Assembly (NCBI RefSeq): GCF_000025625.1
Contig: NC_013922.1
Coordinates: forward strand, 3,224,001-3,288,000
Source: Natrialba magadii ATCC 43099
GTDB lineage: Archaea > Halobacteriota > Halobacteria > Halobacteriales > Natrialbaceae
Direction of reading: 5' to 3'
DNA: 64,000 nt
Shown one piece after another: positions 38,626 through 47,110 of this stretch. The translations under genes and the position numbers were made by a program. Each line of letters starts with the position of its first letter. The stretch's first letter is position 1. The notes beneath the pieces were generated by a model. The model made no database searches. It had not been told where the DNA came from and was given only the letters and a program-made list of their open reading frames with translations.

Positions 38626-41600
38626 TCATAGTGTCGTCACATCCAGGATATTCACGATTTTCCCGCGGCCACGGACTGTTGCACCGCTCAGCCCGGGCAG
38701 ATTCGCCATGAATCCCTCGAAGGGTTTGACGACGACCTCCTGCTGGCCGTGAACGGCGTCACAGCGGAGTGCAATCGGTCGTACGTCCTCACGAATCCGG
38801 ACGACCATCCCGTTCGCGGGCGTCCGAAGGGGTTGTTCGTCGCCGTCGGGACCGGAGTCGGAGTCGGAATCGGAATCGGAATCGGAATCGGAATCGGAAT
38901 CGGAGCCGGGGCCGGAACCACTCGAGTACATCGCCCCGTCATCCGAACTCGACGTGAGCACATTGTCGAGATCCAAGACCGGCGTACCGGTGCTCGGATC
39001 CGCGGTGTCGATGTCCTCGGCATCTGTCTCTGCATCCGAGCCGGACGCCTCCTCAGGATCCAACCCGACACCGTCGTCCATAGTCGTGTCCGGAGCCATC
39101 CCGGAGACAACTGCCGAGTCGTCATCGTCGGCGCGTGCCTCGTCGCGAAGCACCGGTTCGCCGTCGACGGTCTCGATTAGCTCGACCGGCACGATGTCCG
39201 AGACGGCCTTCGTGGGTATTCCGTACTCCTCGCCGTCGCTTTCGACGAAGAGCACGTCGTCGATCGCGATCGAGACGGGAACCGTCATCGTCACGGTTGT
39301 TCCCTCACCGGGGTCGCTGTCGATCGACACCGACCCGTCTAACTCCTCGATCGTTCGCTTGACCACGTCCATCCCGACACCGCGACCGCTGACATCGGTG
39401 ACTTCGCTCGCGGTCGACAGCCCTGGATGGAAGATGAGTTCGGTGACAGCATCATCAGCGAGGTCGGCTGCGTCGGCTTCCGAAAGCACGTCAGCTTCGA
39501 CTGCCTCGGATCGGAGCCGTTCGGGGTCGAGACCGCTCCCGTCGTCCGAAACCGAGATGGTCACTCGGTCGCGCTCCCGTTCGGCTGTCACCTCGACCGT
39601 TCCCTCTTCTGGCTTGCCGGCATCTGCACGTTCCGACGGCGGTTCGATACCGTGATCTACCGCGTTTCGCACGAGGTGGATCAGCGGATCGCGCAGTTGG
39701 TCGAGAATACTCCGGTCGAGTTCGACGCCTTCGCCGCTCATCTCGAAGGTTACTGTCTTCTCCTGTTCGCGAGCGATGTCGCGGACGACCCGCGGCAGTC
39801 GGTTTGCGACCGTCCGTAGCGGGACGAGACGGACGTCCATCACCGTTTCCTGTAAGTCCGTCGTCAGCGATTCGAGGTCGTCGAGTTCGGCCGTGATTGC
39901 GCCGGCGTCTGCCACCGCCTCAGCGAACTCACCGGATTCGACCTCGTGACGGAGCCGAACGCGACTCGTCACCAGCCCCTCGACGAGCGTGAGCAACTCG
40001 TCGATCTGTTCGACATCGACGCGGACGGACTGGGTTTCGTCCGTCTCTCGCTCGGTATCCGGTCGGTCCGCTATCTCCGGAACCGTGATGTCGGGTATCT
40101 CGAGATCGGGTTCGTCGACGATCGGCCCGCTGTCAGCGTCGGTCCCAAACCCGGGCGACGCTTCGCCAGCGGCGTCTCCCCCGAGAGCAGTTGCCTCGGT
40201 TTCGGTCTCGGGTTCGGCCTCGAGTTCGGATTCGCCGAAGCTCACGTCACTCGAGTACTCGTCGCCGAACAGGCCACTGTCACGCTGTGAATCGGGGTCG
40301 GCGTCGGCAGCGTCGGCACCGAAGTCGATATCGAGGTCGGCGAACGCGTCGTCCGTGAGATCGTCGTCGAAGCTATCGGTGAACGAATCGCCAGTTACCT
40401 GTTCGGCTTCGGCTTCGGCTTCGGTTTCGGTTTCGGTTTCGGCTTCAGCTTCGGTGTCCGAATCGCGGTCCCAGTCGTCGAACGAGTCGGTCTTGGCGGG
40501 TTCGCCGTCGTCGTCCACGTCGCTCGTGAACGTACCGGCGTCTGTCGCGTCCGCTCTGTCGCTTTCGCCGAAGGCGACGTCGTCTTCGATCGATGGATCG
40601 AACGCCGTGTCGGCGGTTGTAAATTCGCTGTCGTCGGTTTCGGTTGCGAATTCGTCAACAGGTGTGTCCGTACGTTCGTCCGACGCCGTGTCGGTAAACT
40701 CGTCGTCAGCCGCGTCCATGGCACCATCGGTAGCCGTGTTCGCGAACTCGTCATCGGTCGGCTCCTGTGGCTCGAAGTCAACGTCGACGTCGACGTCGGA
40801 ACCGCTGTCAGAGCCGAAGCCAGAGCCAGCGTCACCGTCAATTGATGATTCGATCTCAAATTCGACGGCTGAGTCGGAGTCGGCGTCGAAGTCGGAGTCG
40901 GAATCTGACTCAGAGACGGCGTTGAAGTCGGAGTCGGAATCTGACTCAGAGACGGCGTTGAAGTCGGAGTCGGAATCTGACTCAGAGACGGCGTTGAAGT
41001 CGGAGTCGGCTTCGGAATCATCAGCCGTCGCTGAGTCGTCGTCGGTGGCCGAGAACGACAGTTCGTCAGTCGGTGTGTCGGTTGCGTCCGCAGTACCGAA
41101 CGGGTCAGCAGCATCGGCTTCCGTGCCAGTCTCGTCACCGAACGGCGTCGTACTCGAGTCGGTGTCGTCACCGTTGAACCAGGATGCGACATCGTCGGCT
41201 CCCAGGTCGTGCTCATCGGCTGTCGGTGTCGAGTCAGCAGCGGTTACCGAGTCGGGAGCGGTATCGCCGTCGGTGTCTTCGTCGTCGGCTTGCTGGTCGT
41301 CAACATCGATCCCGAAGTCAAACGCGCTGTCGTCTTCGGTTGTTCCGAAGTCGGGGTTGGAGTCAGAGTCAGTTTCGACTTCGACTTCCGCTTCGGATTC
41401 GGCTTCGACTTCCGCTTCGGATTCGGCTTCGACTTCCGCTTCCGCTTCGGTACCGATCCCATCTTCGGATCCGAACTCAGCCGAGTCAACCGCCTCGGTC
41501 ACCGCAATCGACTCCGTCGAGTCGGTCTCGTGGTCGCTGCTGACTGTCTCAGCCGATTCATCGGTTTCGGTGACTGACTCCACTGCATCGTCATCGCCAT

Positions 41601-43356
41601 CCGCCTCGTCACCCACACCTGCATCGTCATCGCCATCCGCATCGTCGTCGGTTGTCTCCGCGACATCTCCAGCAGCAACCGTACCGTCCGTTTCATCCGC
41701 ACCGGTGTCGGCCATGGCCATCTCGTCCGCATCGGGGCCGCCCATCTCGTCCGCATCAGTGTCGGCCACCGTTGCAGGCTCGTCGACGGCTTCGACTTCC
41801 TGTTCACCTGGTGCTTCCACGGCAGACTCTGACTCCTCGGAGACAGTCTCGTTGACCAGCAGGTCGTCGAGTTCCTCGTCTGAAACCGCCACAGCGCCAT
41901 CGTGCTCGGACGGAGCTTCGTCGGTCTCGACTGACTCTGAACCCGGCTCAGCACCAGCCAGGAACGGCTCGTCAGGATCCGCCGCATCGCCGAGGAGTTC
42001 GTCCATGCTAACCTCGTCCTCCTGATCGAACTCGTCGAACTCGAGTTCGTCGAGTTCGTCCTGGAGTTCGTCGAAGCCAACGGTGTCGACTTCGGCTTTG
42101 AGTTCGGCGAAGACGGCTTCCGCGTCGTCGACTTCGTCGTCTGCCGAACCAGGGTCGGAGTCGACTGCCGTTGCTGGCGACTGTGTCTCCATTGTGTCGG
42201 ACGCCTCGTCGCTCGAACCCACCACGGGGTCGGTCGCGGTCGAATCGGGGTCGGCTACGCCGTCGTCACCAGCGACGTCAGCGACGCCAGCACCCGACGA
42301 GTCAACCAGACCGTCGTCATCGAAGTCAGTATCCGCGTCGGCGAGCAGGTCGTCGAACGAGCCTGCATCGCCCATGTCGTCGAAGACGTCGAGGTCACTA
42401 TCATCGACTTCCTCGACCTTCTCATCGAGGTCGTCGAACTCCGTAAACTCGTCGAGCAGATCGTCTACCTCGAGTTCCTGCGCTTCGTCCGCGCTCAGGT
42501 CACTCCCCGGAGCAGGTTCCGGCCTGGGATCGTCGCCGGTAGCGATGGCGGCGAACGTCTCGGAAACGTCGACGAGGTCGAAGTCGGCGACCTCACCGAC
42601 CGGGTCGAGTCCCGACGCGATCGACTCCTCGCCGACCGCGCTCCCGAAGATTGCATCGAACGTCCCACCGTAGGAGCCGTCTGCGATCGTCTGGCGGTCC
42701 GGGTCGGTGCCGATCAGATCGAACGCGTCGATGAGCGCCTCGACGACCAGCAAGCCGTTGTCGATGTCATCGTATTCGTCTGCATCACGCCCACTCTCCG
42801 CAGCGTCGGTATCGACCTCGATACGGGCGAAGTAGGCGTTGTGGTTGGCATCTGCTGGCGGCTCGAATTGCGAGAGTACAGCCTCGATCTCACCCTGTGA
42901 CGGTTCGGAGAGGCCGACTGTCGGGTCCGAATCCGAATCCGAATCCGCGTCGGAGCCCGCGTCCGCACTACCGGCGTCGGCAGCGGACTCGAGTTGTGCT
43001 CGCAGCGTGTCGATCGTCGGCTGTGGGTCGGTCTGGATCTCGCCCTCGAGTGCGACCTCTTCGATCAACTTTTCGAGTTCGTCGACGCCGTCGAAGATGG
43101 CGTCCATCAGTTCCGGTGTGACCTCGAGTCTGTCGCGTCGGACGGCATCGAGGACGTCCTCGATCGCGTGGGCGAGATCACTCGCGGACTCGAGTCCCGC
43201 CGCGCCGCAGTTGCCCTTGAGCGTGTGGGCGATGCGGAAGATATTCTCCATGGCCTCCGTGTCGTCGGGCGAGCGTTCGAGTGTCAGGAGCGCGTTGTTC
43301 AGTTCCGTAATGCGGTCTTCGCTCTCACGAACGAAGTCGGTCCAGTACTCGGTCAT
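38626..43356 (-). CDS. cheA: Chemotaxis histidine kinase CheA, giant form
   Basis: The product has 1576 residues; CheA is commonly 600-1000. P1 (1-105) has the phosphorylated His44 in IAHTLKGNCG. Residues about 155-270 look like a P2/FapA-like regulatory part. About 280-1100 is an acidic Asp/Glu/Ser/Thr/Ala linker with repeats. P3 dimerisation begins near 1105 (VRVDVEQIDELLTLVEGLV), the P4 kinase has the N box HLVRNAVDHGIE near 1223, G1 SDDGSGLD and SGRGVGMDVV, and P5 (CheW-like) is split by a roughly 95-residue acidic insertion containing an Asp-Ser run. It phosphorylates CheY and CheB in response to receptor signals. Its start overlaps the cheB stop. Confidence 0.95.
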   Translation of the reverse strand: MTEYWTDFVRESEDRITELNNALLTLERSPDDTEAMENIFRIAHTLKGNCGAAGLESASDLAHAIEDVLDAVRRDRLEVTPELMDAIFDGVDELEKLIEEVALEGEIQTDPQPTIDTLRAQLESAADAGSADAGSDADSDSDSDPTVGLSEPSQGEIEAVLSQFEPPADANHNAYFARIEVDTDAAESGRDADEYDDIDNGLLVVEALIDAFDLIGTDPDRQTIADGSYGGTFDAIFGSAVGEESIASGLDPVGEVADFDLVDVSETFAAIATGDDPRPEPAPGSDLSADEAQELEVDDLLDEFTEFDDLDEKVEEVDDSDLDVFDDMGDAGSFDDLLADADTDFDDDGLVDSSGAGVADVAGDDGVADPDSTATDPVVGSSDEASDTMETQSPATAVDSDPGSADDEVDDAEAVFAELKAEVDTVGFDELQDELDELEFDEFDQEDEVSMDELLGDAADPDEPFLAGAEPGSESVETDEAPSEHDGAVAVSDEELDDLLVNETVSEESESAVEAPGEQEVEAVDEPATVADTDADEMGGPDADEMAMADTGADETDGTVAAGDVAETTDDDADGDDDAGVGDEADGDDDAVESVTETDESAETVSSDHETDSTESIAVTEAVDSAEFGSEDGIGTEAEAEVEAESEAEVEAESEAEVEVETDSDSNPDFGTTEDDSAFDFGIDVDDQQADDEDTDGDTAPDSVTAADSTPTADEHDLGADDVASWFNGDDTDSSTTPFGDETGTEADAADPFGTADATDTPTDELSFSATDDDSATADDSEADSDFNAVSESDSDSDFNAVSESDSDSDFNAVSESDSDSDFDADSDSAVEFEIESSIDGDAGSGFGSDSGSDVDVDVDFEPQEPTDDEFANTATDGAMDAADDEFTDTASDERTDTPVDEFATETDDSEFTTADTAFDPSIEDDVAFGESDRADATDAGTFTSDVDDDGEPAKTDSFDDWDRDSDTEAEAETETETEAEAEAEQVTGDSFTDSFDDDLTDDAFADLDIDFGADAADADPDSQRDSGLFGDEYSSDVSFGESELEAEPETETEATALGGDAAGEASPGFGTDADSGPIVDEPDLEIPDITVPEIADRPDTERETDETQSVRVDVEQIDELLTLVEGLVTSRVRLRHEVESGEFAEAVADAGAITAELDDLESLTTDLQETVMDVRLVPLRTVANRLPRVVRDIAREQEKTVTFEMSGEGVELDRSILDQLRDPLIHLVRNAVDHGIEPPSERADAGKPEEGTVEVTAERERDRVTISVSDDGSGLDPERLRSEAVEADVLSEADAADLADDAVTELIFHPGLSTASEVTDVSGRGVGMDVVKRTIEELDGSVSIDSDPGEGTTVTMTVPVSIAIDDVLFVESDGEEYGIPTKAVSDIVPVELIETVDGEPVLRDEARADDDDSAVVSGMAPDTTMDDGVGLDPEEASGSDAETDAEDIDTADPSTGTPVLDLDNVLTSSSDDGAMYSSGSGPGSDSDSDSDSDSDSDSDSGPDGDEQPLRTPANGMVVRIREDVRPIALRCDAVHGQQEVVVKPFEGFMANLPGLSGATVRGRGKIVNILDVTTL
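38852..38906. repeat. GGAATC hexamer microsatellite inside cheA (P5 insertion)
   Basis: About nine nearly identical hexamers (GGAGTC/GGAATC) encode an alternating Ser-Asp run in the CheW-binding P5 domain of CheA. The run is in frame and multiples of six keep the reading frame, so copy number could vary without breaking the protein. Confidence 0.8.
40885..41010. repeat. 36-nt minisatellite in the cheA linker
   Basis: A 36-base unit repeats at 40885-40920, 40921-40956 and 40957-40992, followed by a half unit to 41010. The copies are identical except for one base in the first. Each unit encodes 12 residues, SDSDFNAVSESD, in the acidic linker of CheA. The near identity points to recent expansion or gene-conversion upkeep. 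Confidence 0.88.
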
Positions 43357-44705
43357 TGGTTGCCTCCGGCGGTGTCACCGCCATCGTTACGTCCGTCGCT
43401 TGCTGTGAACGTGTCGACGATCGTTGGCACGATTTCATCGTCCGGCACGACCGCCTCGACACATCCGGTTTCGATTGCCTGACAGGGGATTCCAAAGACG
43501 GGGCTGGTCGCCTCGTCCTGGGCGATTGTGTAGCCCCCAGCGTCGGCGATTGCCTCGATTCCGGCAGCACCGTCACTGCCCATTCCCGTGAGGACAACCC
43601 CACAGAGCGGACCGGAGACGTGTGCAGCCGCCGTTTCCATCGTTTCATCGATCGCTGGCCGGAGCCCGTGACGTCGGGGGCCGTCGTCGAGGGTGACCTC
43701 GAGTGTGGTCCCGGCGGTATCGTCATGGCCATCGGTGACGGGAGCGTCGGGAGCGTCGGCAGCGGAGGCGTCAGTCACCTGCAGGTGGAAATCTCCCGGT
43801 GCGACGAGCGCTTCACCGGGACCGACTCGGTCGCCGTCTGTCGCCTCGCGAACCGCGTACTCACTGTGTGAGTCGAGTCGTGTCGCGAAGCGGCCCGTGA
43901 ACTCGGGCGGCATGTGCTGGACGATCAGCACCGTCGCTTCGAGCGTGCTCGGCAGCTGAGCGAACAGCCGCTCTGCGATTTTCGGGCCGCCGGTTGACGC
44001 CCCGATGACGATGACCGGTGCCGTCGTCGACGCAATGTCGTCCGACGTTGTCCGGTCGTCGTCGGTGGGAATCGGTGTCGACCAGCTATCTGCATCCGCC
44101 CCTGGATTCGAACTCGGCCCCTGCGTCGATGCGGCCGCCCCAGTCGGCCCCGCCGGTCCACTTCGTGCAGTTTTCGTCGAGCCGGCTGCCGAGCCCGATC
44201 CGGCTCTCGTCCCGACCGGCGTCGTCGCTGACGCGGATGATCCCGTCGCCGACTCGAGTGCCGACGACGTTGCGTACGCACTTGCCGATGCTCGCGCGAG
44301 AGCGAGCGCCGAAATATCGGCGTCTGCGAGTTCGTCGACCGCCTCGACGACGTCATCGGCGAGATGAGCGATGTTTCGCGACCCCGAACCGTCGGGCTTC
44401 GGGAGGAACTCGATCGCCCCGCGCTCGAGTGCATCGAGCGTGGCGTCGGTTCCCTCGTCCGTGTAGGCGCTTAGCATGAGAATGAGAGTCGGATTTTGCG
44501 CCATAATCCGTTCAACGGCTTCGATGCCGTTCATCTCGGGCATTTCGACGTCCATTGTCACGACGGCGGGGTCGAACTCGGCTGCGGTGTCGACCGCTTC
44601 GACGCCGTTCGTTGCCGTTTCGACCTCGTAGCCGGCCTCGGTGAGCGCGTTGCCGATGACTGTTCGCATGAATCTGGAGTCGTCGACAACGAGTACTCTC
44701 GTCAT
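43353..44705 (-). CDS. cheB: Chemotaxis response regulator/methylesterase CheB
   Basis: The product has 450 residues. The receiver domain (1-120) has the acidic pocket Asp8/Asp9 and phosphorylation site Asp52 in VVTMDVEMP. A long Ala/Ser/Gly/Thr linker (about 140-235) joins it to the methylesterase domain, with catalytic Ser in GASTGGP, His in QHMPPEFT and Asp in TGMGSDG. It removes receptor methyl groups and also deamidates, the counterpart of CheR. ATG 44705 (MTRVLVVDD) is the clear start and overlaps the cheY stop; its own stop overlaps the cheA start, so cheY-cheB-cheA are coupled. Confidence 0.96.
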   Translation of the reverse strand: MTRVLVVDDSRFMRTVIGNALTEAGYEVETATNGVEAVDTAAEFDPAVVTMDVEMPEMNGIEAVERIMAQNPTLILMLSAYTDEGTDATLDALERGAIEFLPKPDGSGSRNIAHLADDVVEAVDELADADISALALARASASAYATSSALESATGSSASATTPVGTRAGSGSAAGSTKTARSGPAGPTGAAASTQGPSSNPGADADSWSTPIPTDDDRTTSDDIASTTAPVIVIGASTGGPKIAERLFAQLPSTLEATVLIVQHMPPEFTGRFATRLDSHSEYAVREATDGDRVGPGEALVAPGDFHLQVTDASAADAPDAPVTDGHDDTAGTTLEVTLDDGPRRHGLRPAIDETMETAAAHVSGPLCGVVLTGMGSDGAAGIEAIADAGGYTIAQDEATSPVFGIPCQAIETGCVEAVVPDDEIVPTIVDTFTASDGRNDGGDTAGGNQ

Positions 44706-45064
44706 GCCGCAATGACGTCTGTGAGCGCCTTCCTGACGCTTGGCTCTTCGAACGGTTTCGTGACGTAGCCGTCGGCCCCGGCCTTCACTGCCAGTTTCAT
44801 CTTCTCTCGCTGCCCGACACTTGTACACATGATGACACGTGCATCGGGATCGATCTTCTTGATGGCCGCGGTGGCCTTGATCCCGTTGCATTTGGGCATC
44901 ACGATGTCCATCATCACGATGTCGGGATCGTGTTCTTTGTACAGTTTGACTGCTTCAGCACCGTTAGACGCCTCGCCGATAATGCGGTGATCCTGCTCCA
45001 GGATCTGACGAAGGAGATTCCGCATAAAATGTGAGTCGTCTACGATGAGCACCCCTGTCGACAT
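44702..45064 (-). CDS. cheY: Chemotaxis response regulator CheY
   Basis: This 120-residue single receiver domain carries the signal from CheA to the motor. Asp9/Asp10 in LIVDDSHFMRN, phosphorylation site Asp53 in DIVMMDIVMP, Thr/Ser in MCTSVGQ and Lys in YVTKPFEEP make a complete active site. The start is ATG 45064. It heads the tightly overlapping cheY-B-A stretch; a box A-like ATTTATG on the minus strand (about 45102-45108) lies about 41 bases upstream. CheF, which links CheY to the archaellum in archaea, is not in the window. Confidence 0.96.
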   Translation of the reverse strand: MSTGVLIVDDSHFMRNLLRQILEQDHRIIGEASNGAEAVKLYKEHDPDIVMMDIVMPKCNGIKATAAIKKIDPDARVIMCTSVGQREKMKLAVKAGADGYVTKPFEEPSVRKALTDVIAA

Positions 45065-45130
45065 TCACTAGTACACCACATTCTCGTACCGATACAACTA
45101 CCATAAATGCTGTCTCTCGATTATCAGTCG

Positions 45131-45165
45131 TGATAAGTGACAAGTGATAAGTGATAAGTGACAAG
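45131..45165. repeat. Heptamer array GTGAYAA x5 upstream of cheY
   Basis: Five head-to-tail heptamers (GTGATAA, GTGACAA, GTGATAA, GTGATAA, GTGACAA) run from 45131 to 45165, followed by two GTGAA. The array lies in the 156-base gap between cheW and cheY, 67 bases upstream of the cheY start. It is a short direct-repeat array without spacers, so not CRISPR. Confidence 0.85.
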
Positions 45166-45220
45166 TGAAGTGAATCGTGGTGCGTGCCGGCGCGTCCGGG
45201 TACTGACTTTCGGGAGGGAT

Positions 45221-46042
45221 TTAGCGATCTAGTACAGGGACGCGAGTCTCTACCTGTCCGGAAGCGAGCAACATCGCTTCGACGTCGATAATTGGCGTCG
45301 CCTCGACGACGGGTCGAGGAGTTGCCGTGCCAGCCCCCTTCCTGCTCGTCATCGCGTCGCTTCCTGTCTCACTACCTGCAGTCGATGCTGGGTCAGCCGA
45401 CGCCGCATCGACGGCCTCGATAACAGCACCGCTCGGGCGTTCGAGACCACGTTCCGTCGCCTGGTCGTCTCGAGAACCAATGGCGCTGCCAGTGGAGCCA
45501 TCACGTCGTGGCCCGCCCCCACCCTCTGACTCGGAAGCCGCCGCTCGTTCCCGTTTGACGAGTGCGCTCACGAGCGGATGCTCGAGTGCCCCGCCGTCGA
45601 AGACACTCTCCTCGATCGACTCGCTGTCGTACACGTCGCTCTCGGGGATGGCATCGACGCCGTAGACGTCGGTAACACGAATCGCGGCAGCCTGGTCGTC
45701 CGCGTTGCGGTCGAACACGAGTAACTGTTCGCGGTCCACAGCCGTCTGTTCGGTCGGGAAGTGAACGGTCGGATCGATGACGGCCGTAATCTCGCCGCGG
45801 AGGTCAGTCACTCCCTCAATTGCCTCGGGCGACCGTGGCACTGCCGTTACGTCTGCCGGCAACTCCGTGGTCGTCCGAACATCGTCAACCGGTGCGGCGA
45901 GCCGGTGTGAGCCGACGCTGAAAAAGACGAACCGAACGCGGTCTTCCTCCTCTGCCTCACGTTCCGACCGAGACTGCCGTGAACGGTCATCTCCCTTGTT
46001 GATGTCGATCCCGAGTACTTTCTCGGGCAGCTCCGGGGCCAT
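45221..46042 (-). CDS. cheW: CheW scaffold protein with C-terminal extension
   Basis: This 273-residue CheW-fold adaptor couples CheA to receptors. Residues about 30-170 hold the CheW beta-barrels (VRFVFFSVGSHRLAAPVDDVRTT, GVTDLRGEITAVIDPTVHF, EQLLVFDRNADDQAAAIRVTDVYGVD). Residues about 170-250 are an Asp/Ser/Gly-rich insertion, and the chain ends with PIIDVEAMLLASGQVETRVPVLDR, the family's last strand. The start is ATG 46042 (MAPELPEKVLGID). A minus-strand box A (RC of ATAAAA, 46071-46076) lies 32 bases upstream. Probably the first gene of the che operon, though a 156-base repeat-bearing gap separates it from cheY. Confidence 0.88.
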   Translation of the reverse strand: MAPELPEKVLGIDINKGDDRSRQSRSEREAEEEDRVRFVFFSVGSHRLAAPVDDVRTTTELPADVTAVPRSPEAIEGVTDLRGEITAVIDPTVHFPTEQTAVDREQLLVFDRNADDQAAAIRVTDVYGVDAIPESDVYDSESIEESVFDGGALEHPLVSALVKRERAAASESEGGGGPRRDGSTGSAIGSRDDQATERGLERPSGAVIEAVDAASADPASTAGSETGSDAMTSRKGAGTATPRPVVEATPIIDVEAMLLASGQVETRVPVLDR

Positions 46043-46070
46043 AGTCCTGTTCGTGTATCCCAGTCCAGCG

Positions 46071-46080
46071 ATAAAACGTT
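46071..46080 (-). promoter_or_regulatory. Putative promoter of the che operon (cheW)
   Basis: Read on the minus strand this is AACGTTTTAT; the TTTTAT box A is centred about 32 bases before the cheW ATG at 46042, leaving a short leader. Confidence 0.5.
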
Positions 46081-46152
46081 GACTCCTATGTTTGTGTCCG
46101 GCTCTGAGAAGTCCCGACAACTGATAGTAATCGCTTCTCTCACAGCACAAAG

Positions 46153-46162
46153 TACTTATTAT
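46153..46162 (+). promoter_or_regulatory. Putative promoter of the divergent cheW
   Basis: TACTTATTAT is centred about 30 bases before the plus-strand ATG at 46188 and lies back-to-back with the minus-strand cheW promoter, so one control region of about 145 bases could serve both. Confidence 0.5.
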
Positions 46163-46187
46163 CGACGTTGGAACTCTCTAAAAGAGT

Positions 46188-46817
46188 ATGGCGTCGACCG
46201 AACACGAAGATGGGGCGGACGAGGCTGCTGATGGCGGCCGCGAGCGTGTCGAGATGGACGCTGATACAGATACTGACACTGACACTGACACTGACACTGG
46301 CACTGACACGCGGGAGCGATTCGCCAAAAGCAGCGCAAACGACGCAGTCGGACCCAATGACAACGACACACCAAGCCGACTGCGCGTCCTCACGTTCGAC
46401 CTCGGGACGACCCGATACTGTGTTCGCGCCGACGCCGTCGCCACCGTCCTCCCCATCGCCGACGCCAGCGGCCTCGACTCGAGTACCGATCCGTGGAACG
46501 CCGGTGTCGTCACCGCAGACGACGCGCGGATTCGTGTCGTCGACCTTCACTCGATTTTCGAGGGGACGGACCGTGATCCGGCTGTCCTCGACGACCCATT
46601 GTTACTCGTCTTCGCCGAGACCGACGAGGACGAGGCCCAGTACGGCTGGCTAGTCGACGATGTCGATGTGACGCGGACGATCCGACTTGACGACGTGGTG
46701 GCAACACAAACGACGACGCAGTTCGTTGTTGGTCGACTCGAACTCGACGCTGGACGGCGAGTCGAGGCGACCGACACTGACGTCGTATTGCTCGACGATG
46801 CGGCACTGCACCGCTGA
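46188..46817 (+). CDS. cheW: Second CheW-like scaffold protein
   Basis: The product has 209 residues. The first roughly 60 are acidic, including an Asp-Thr run encoded by CTGACA hexamers (46261-46309). Residues about 63-205 are a CheW domain (LRVLTFDLGTTRYCVRADAVATVLPI, DARIRVVDLHSIF, LLLVFAETDEDEAQYGWLVDDVDVTRTI, LDVLLDDAALHR-like end). It is divergent from the main che operon, sharing a 145-base promoter region. A second CheW may build arrays with different receptors or with CheA of a different composition. No partner genes follow it. Confidence 0.85.
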   Translation: MASTEHEDGADEAADGGRERVEMDADTDTDTDTDTDTGTDTRERFAKSSANDAVGPNDNDTPSRLRVLTFDLGTTRYCVRADAVATVLPIADASGLDSSTDPWNAGVVTADDARIRVVDLHSIFEGTDRDPAVLDDPLLLVFAETDEDEAQYGWLVDDVDVTRTIRLDDVVATQTTTQFVVGRLELDAGRRVEATDTDVVLLDDAALHR

Positions 46818-46882
46818 ATCGCTGGCTGCTAGTGTGATACTGAACTCGAGAACGACGAGTTTGCAAGTCGATATTGATAGTA

Positions 46883-46975
46883 CTATAGTACCAACTGAAA
46901 CTGTGTACACACCACACACCAATCGCGTCGCCTCCGCGCGAGTGGGTGTGCACTGACTGTCAGTGGCGACTATCT
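46883..46975. mobile_element. MITE-like palindromic element, copy B (about 93 bp)
   Basis: The left end CTATAGTACCAACTGAAACT matches copy A (9717) at 25 of the first 30 bases, and the right end (GGTGTGCACTGACTGTCAGTGGCGACTAT read to 46973) matches at 24 of 29. Its own arms are more diverged than in copy A, matching at about 20 of 30 positions. It occupies the 293-base gap between the plus-strand cheW and the next minus-strand gene. The rest of that gap (46818-46882, 46976-47110) shows nothing else. Confidence 0.55.
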
Positions 46976-47110
46976 CTCCAGTGGTGACTCGAGTGTCGGC
47001 TACAGAAACGAGGCCACTCGAGAGTGAGATGGTGGCGGCTACGGTTACAGTACAGTTACGAGCAGGGTGTCCCGATGAATATCTCTGTGCGGCGATGGAG
47101 AGTGTCAGAA

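Noticed and set aside
39989-42025. 678-codon Ser-rich frame opposite cheA
   Set aside because: Antisense of the Asp/Glu/Ser linker codons; no promoter or ribosome signal, and Ser-rich composition follows from GAC/GAG reversed.
44706-44891. Longer CheB start upstream of 44705
   Set aside because: The extra codons overlap cheY and are antisense-like basic sequence; MTRVLVVDD is the universal receiver start.
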